A program made the translations under genes and the position numbers. From positions 1-8,887 of the forward strand of contig JADGQN010000178.1 in NCBI GenBank assembly GCA_017881765.1: a stretch of 8,887 nucleotides of DNA, written 5' to 3'. The notes under the pieces are model-generated. The model had not been told where the DNA came from. It saw only the letters and a list, made by a program, of their open reading frames with translations, and searched no databases. The stretch is from Syntrophobacterales bacterium (GTDB lineage: Bacteria > Desulfobacterota > Syntrophorhabdia > Syntrophorhabdales > WCHB1-27). Shown here in pieces: positions 6,244 to 8,887 of the stretch. Positions within the stretch are counted from its first letter, which is position 1, and each line of letters starts with the position of its first letter.

Positions 6244-7275
6244 GTGGCTGTCACTGCAGTCCGGAAAAGGGGGATGAGGATCAGCCATCTGCTCCTTTTC
6301 CTGGGGGGGCTCATACTCCTTCTGAAAGGAAAGCGCTTCGTCAACGAATATGCGCTGCTCGCGCTCCCCTTGCTGAGAGCTTATATACCAGCCATTTCGG
6401 CAGGGCCGCGGGCAAGAGTGCTCAAGCCCGTGGCTGCCGCCCTGAGCGTGGTGTTTATGGCGATGCCCTTTTTCTTCATGCATTATTTCTTCTCCCATCC
6501 GCCCAGATACCCGGTATCTGCCCGGGAGCTTCCCGAAGGCGTGACTCAGTTTCTGAAGCGGGTCGATGGAGCCGGCCCGGTTCTGAACTATCCGGATACG
6601 GAGGGATACCTCGAATGGGAGCTCTACCCGAGGTGCAAGATATTCATGGATATGGAGGTTCCTTTCCTATTCACGGCGGAAGATTTCAGGACCGCCCGGA
6701 GCGCATACACAGACCAAGGCACGCTGAGGGAGGTCATCTCGCGCTACCGGCCCGTTTTCATTACCGTGCCCATCGAAACGGAGGGGTTTAAGGCGCTGAT
6801 CGCAGATCACCCGCAGTACCGTCTTGTCTTCTTCGACGACGCGGAGGTCCTGTATGTGGATGGGTCGCAAGAGCCGGCCCTGGCTTTACGATACGAGATC
6901 AAAACCATCGATCCCTTTTCTCTGTATAGTGAGCCGGTCGTAGGCAGTGCAAGCGATAGGCCGATCCTGGAGGAGTTGCTAAGCCTCTCGGAGATATATC
7001 CTGATGGTGCTCTCGTTAATGCGGCCATCGTCACGATCTATCAGCGCCAGGGGCGCTACCGGGAAGCGATGCCCTATGCCGAATCCATCGTGCGGACCTA
7101 TCCGGAGTCGCATCTCGGTTACAAGCTCAAAGCCAACCTCTTTTCGCAGCTTCACGCCTGTGCGGAAGCCGCACCGTTTTATAAAAAGGCTATCGACCGA
7201 TCAGACGGCGCGATGATAGAGCTGATCGAGACGGAAGCCTCTGCGTGCAGGGAGAATCTACACGGCACGAGATAG
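6244..7275 (+). CDS. 5'-truncated second copy of the GT-C-like/TPR membrane protein
   Basis: The frame matches residues 289-631 of the upstream membrane protein. It keeps the last membrane segments, GYLEWELYPRCKIFMDME and the TPR-like region, but lacks the first ~288 residues, including the DxD motif and most membrane segments, so it cannot be an active GT-C enzyme by itself. The homologous reading continues upstream to 6196, where it meets the duplication junction. Possible starts are GTG 6244 and ATG 6274, the latter with the purine run GGAAAAGGGGG just before it. The frame is open throughout despite clear divergence from the full copy, so it may still be expressed as an anchored TPR protein. 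A pseudogene fragment that has not yet decayed is equally possible. Confidence 0.65.
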   Translation: MAVTAVRKRGMRISHLLLFLGGLILLLKGKRFVNEYALLALPLLRAYIPAISAGPRARVLKPVAAALSVVFMAMPFFFMHYFFSHPPRYPVSARELPEGVTQFLKRVDGAGPVLNYPDTEGYLEWELYPRCKIFMDMEVPFLFTAEDFRTARSAYTDQGTLREVISRYRPVFITVPIETEGFKALIADHPQYRLVFFDDAEVLYVDGSQEPALALRYEIKTIDPFSLYSEPVVGSASDRPILEELLSLSEIYPDGALVNAAIVTIYQRQGRYREAMPYAESIVRTYPESHLGYKLKANLFSQLHACAEAAPFYKKAIDRSDGAMIELIETEASACRENLHGTR

Positions 7276-7372
7276 GGCAGATGTCGAGTGAGTACGGTTT
7301 TCGCAGCCTGTCTATCTCCAGGCATGGACGTGGTCGTGGGCCCTTGGTACGTATGTTGCAACGAGGCGTTTC
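7276..7372 (+). promoter_or_regulatory. Conserved leader of the second PqqD-Cys gene
   Basis: This is the counterpart of 5418-5515. GGCATGGAC(G/A)TGGTCGTGGG and the following TACGTATGTTGCA are kept. The ATG at 7324 opens a short frame that runs out of frame with the downstream gene because of the extra C at 7371-7372. GAGG (7363-7366) plus GTG 7373 form the probable start site. Confidence 0.5.
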
Positions 7373-8050
7373 GTGCCCCATCGCGGCAAAAAACCCATAG
7401 CCAACCCTTTCGTCCTTCTTCGGGAGGAGTTTGACGACTGGGCCATTCTCTTCAACCCCGATAGCGGTCACGGTTTTGGCTTAAGTCCCACGGGTGTCTA
7501 CCTGTGGAAGCTCCTGGACGGGGAGCACACCCTGGATTCCCTCGTTCAGGAGATCAGCCGTTTTACTGCCGTACCAGAAGAAGCGAGAGATCACCTCGTG
7601 GCATTTGTCGATGAACTGATCGCGGAAGGGCTTGCCGCGTACCGTAGCACCCTGTCTGGGCTACCTCACAATCCCGACAAGGCAGCACTGCCCCTGGGGA
7701 GCCGGTCCCCTGGGCCGCTGAGCGCGGGGAATATGCTCAACTACGAACCCCCTAAGCTGGTCAATCTGAGTGGAGAGCGTGCAACGGGCGCTTGCTCTTG
7801 CTGCAGTTCCGGCACCAGCGTGGGAGCGGACTGCAATTCAAACGGAGCCTGTGCAGGCAGTAACTGCTGGCCCGGGACCTGTGCTTCGCAGTTATGCCTC
7901 ACTGTTGGGAACTCGGCGAGTAGCAGATGCTGCACGGGAAATTCGCCCGGCTGGGCTCAGAGTTGCGAGCCCGGGAATTGCCCACAAAATTGCGGTGACT
8001 GTTTCGGCGGCCACACGGCAATGTGCTACAACGGCGATTACGCCACGTAG
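7373..8050 (+). CDS. PqqD-like domain fused to a Cys-rich variable tail, copy 2 (putative RiPP precursor)
   Basis: The product has 225 residues, as in copy 1 from the matching GTG. The PqqD-like domain (7-90) is nearly the same up to about residue 52 (VPHRGKKPIANPFVLLREEF, FGLSPTGVYLWKLLDG), then diverges moderately. The linker differs and has no Cys. YEPPKL (124-129) and NLSGERATG (131-139) lead into a tail with 15 Cys: 141, 143, 144, 154, 160, 165, 170, 175, 186, 187, 198, 203, 207, 210 and 218. Four of them (160-175) are exactly five residues apart. The tail has one Arg and no Lys and cannot be aligned with copy 1 beyond the Cys-Gly pattern. Same putative role as copy 1: leader domain plus variable core. 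Confidence 0.8.
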   Translation: MPHRGKKPIANPFVLLREEFDDWAILFNPDSGHGFGLSPTGVYLWKLLDGEHTLDSLVQEISRFTAVPEEARDHLVAFVDELIAEGLAAYRSTLSGLPHNPDKAALPLGSRSPGPLSAGNMLNYEPPKLVNLSGERATGACSCCSSGTSVGADCNSNGACAGSNCWPGTCASQLCLTVGNSASSRCCTGNSPGWAQSCEPGNCPQNCGDCFGGHTAMCYNGDYAT

Positions 8051-8070
8051 AGCATAGGGGTGTCTGCTCT
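8049..8070 (+). other. Weak stem-loop after the second PqqD-Cys gene
   Basis: AGAGCA (8049-8054, overlapping the TAG stop) can pair with TGCTCT (8065-8070) across a ten-base loop. TGACTCTTGTTGG follows rather than a U-run, so termination is doubtful. The rest of the 89-base gap before the next gene shows nothing further apart from AAGGA (8125-8129) upstream of that gene. Confidence 0.3.
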
Positions 8071-8139
8071 TGACTCTTGTTGGTGCGGGGCGTGCTGGAG
8101 CAAATAAAGGACATGGATCGGTTAAGGACACGAAGTTAA

Positions 8140-8778
8140 ATGAAAGACGGTGAAAAACCCATAGCCAATCCTTACGTCGTACTCCGGGAAGAGTTTGACG
8201 ACTGGGCTATTCTCTTCAACCCGGATAGCGGTCATGGTTTCGGTCTGAACCCCACCGGCGTCTACGTCTGGAAGCTCCTTGACGGGGAGCATTCGGTTGA
8301 TGGCATGCTCAAGGCCCTGCGCCGGGATGTTGCCGATGTACCTCAAGGGGCGGGTGATCACCTTGTCGCGTTCGTTGAGGATCTCACCCAACACGGGCTG
8401 GCGAGGTACGGAGGAGCATCGGTGTGCGATGACAGCAGACACCTGAGACCCTGCCCCATGGGTGGAGCAACGGTGACCTTCACCTATGAACCCCCTCAAC
8501 TGGTCAATTTAAGTGGAGAGCGTGCAGCAGGTTGCTACCACTGTGGCCCAGGCACTTCTGATACGTACTGCGCGCCTGGGGCCTGCGCAGATAACGGCGA
8601 CTGCTATAATGGGAGCGGGGCGGGTGGCTGGTGCAATAGCAATGGGAGCTCAGCGAATACTGAGTGCTATATCGGGAATTCCACGCAAGGCCCCTGCGTT
8701 GATGGGGGCAGTGCCCAATGGAGCAACTGCTTAGACGGTACCACTGCCTCTTACTGTCATACTGGTGGCAACAAGTGA
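8140..8778 (+). CDS. PqqD-like domain fused to a Cys-rich variable tail, copy 3 (putative RiPP precursor)
   Basis: The product has 212 residues. It starts at ATG with MKDGEKPIANPYVVLREEF, which lines up with residue 7 of copies 1 and 2 and supports their GTG starts. The PqqD-like domain covers about 5-90 (FGLNPTGVYVWKLLDG at 34-49). Linker Cys are at 96 and 105, YEPPQL at 116-121, then NLSGERAAG. The tail has ten Cys (132, 135, 144, 149, 155, 165, 176, 186, 197, 206); the later ones are spaced 10, 11, 10, 11 and 9. Repeats read C-x-x-G-[S/N/T], for example CYNGS, CYIGN, CLDGT. The only positive residue in the tail is the final Lys. There is no membrane protein copy upstream, and the leader DNA differs from that of copies 1 and 2, so this copy is older or arose separately. 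Confidence 0.8.
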   Translation: MKDGEKPIANPYVVLREEFDDWAILFNPDSGHGFGLNPTGVYVWKLLDGEHSVDGMLKALRRDVADVPQGAGDHLVAFVEDLTQHGLARYGGASVCDDSRHLRPCPMGGATVTFTYEPPQLVNLSGERAAGCYHCGPGTSDTYCAPGACADNGDCYNGSGAGGWCNSNGSSANTECYIGNSTQGPCVDGGSAQWSNCLDGTTASYCHTGGNK

Positions 8779-8867
8779 TCCATCCCTGGAAAACCTATCA
8801 AAGAGGTCTACCCCCATCATCAAGGGTCACGGGCCAGCCATCGGTGCATAACTGGCAACGGGGCCAC

Positions 8868-8887
8868 GGCCTCTGGTACGTGTATTG
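8868..8887 (+). repeat. Possible start of another leader block at the window edge
   Basis: The last 20 bases (GGCCTCTGGTACGTGTATTG) match 5483-5502, from the leader of the first PqqD-Cys gene, at 16 of 20 positions, including TGGTACGT. In copies 1 and 2 the coding start lies 13-15 bases after this point, so a fourth PqqD-Cys gene could begin just outside the window. The 89 bases between the third gene and this block show no other feature. The match is short and could be chance. Confidence 0.4.

Larger units (their letters stand above)
6196..8050 (+). repeat. Tandem duplication, unit 2
   Basis: Second copy of the 4338-6193 segment. Similarity starts at CTACGATTTCGTCTCC (6195), right after the TAA of the first PqqD-Cys gene, and matches position 4337 onward inside the membrane protein gene. 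The junction therefore joins the end of one unit to the middle of the other's first gene, as expected for a tandem duplication. Third-position differences are common, so the event is not very recent. Confidence 0.85.

Noticed and set aside
5943..6791. A 282-codon plus-strand frame crossing the first core and the duplication junction
   Set aside because: It lies out of frame with both the precursor and the truncated membrane protein gene, both of which have strong family support. Its length comes from GC-rich, stop-poor DNA.
4338..8050. Transposon-driven origin of the duplication
   Set aside because: No transposase, terminal inverted repeats or target-site duplications were seen at 4338, 6195 or 8050; tandem duplication by recombination is sufficient.
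7770..8057. Second-frame open reading through core 2 (and a similar one at 8513-8734 through core 3)
   Set aside because: Ala/Val-rich shadow frames of the Cys/Gly-rich tails; no start signal and no similarity between them beyond mirroring the repeats.

Overview
The window looks like chromosomal DNA of an anaerobic, Gram-negative bacterium of the former Deltaproteobacteria (Syntrophorhabdus/Syntrophobacter/Geobacter-like). This rests on an adjacent lptF-lptG pair for lipopolysaccharide export, an ExeA-type ATPase, protein style and moderate GC. The lineage is inferred from gene style, not from a search.

Left part (1-3432, minus strand): lptG (its last few codons lie beyond the window edge), lptF overlapping it, then a 252-base gap holding a degenerate hexamer repeat array (AGGTNN) that turns back on itself as ACCT, then an ExeA/GspA-like AAA+ ATPase with a C-terminal membrane anchor. 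A short AT-rich divergent region (3433-3521) separates these from everything to the right.

Right part (3522-8887, plus strand): the unusual section. A polytopic GT-C-like membrane protein with C-terminal TPRs is followed by a gene whose product joins a PqqD-like domain (the fold of RiPP recognition elements, RREs) to a Cys/Gly/Ser/Asn-rich tail. A segment of about 1.86 kb, the 3' half of the membrane protein gene plus the PqqD-Cys gene, is then present a second time, so the second membrane protein copy lacks its first ~288 residues. A third PqqD-Cys gene follows without a membrane protein copy. The last 20 bases of the window resemble the DNA just upstream of the first two PqqD-Cys genes, so a further unit may begin there.

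The three PqqD-Cys proteins (225, 225 and 212 residues) share a nearly invariant N-terminal domain and a YEPP(K/Q)L motif just before the tail. The tails differ almost completely in sequence but keep one pattern: Cys-x-x-Gly-[Thr/Ser/Asn] about every 10-11 residues, with almost no Lys or Arg. My reading is a family of ribosomally made, post-translationally modified peptide (RiPP) precursors in which the recognition domain, its YxxPxL-like ligand and a variable core sit in one chain. The N-terminal domain resembles what I recall of ScmD of the 'SynChlorMet' cassette, which includes radical SAM enzymes. No modification enzyme is visible in this window; one would be expected downstream.
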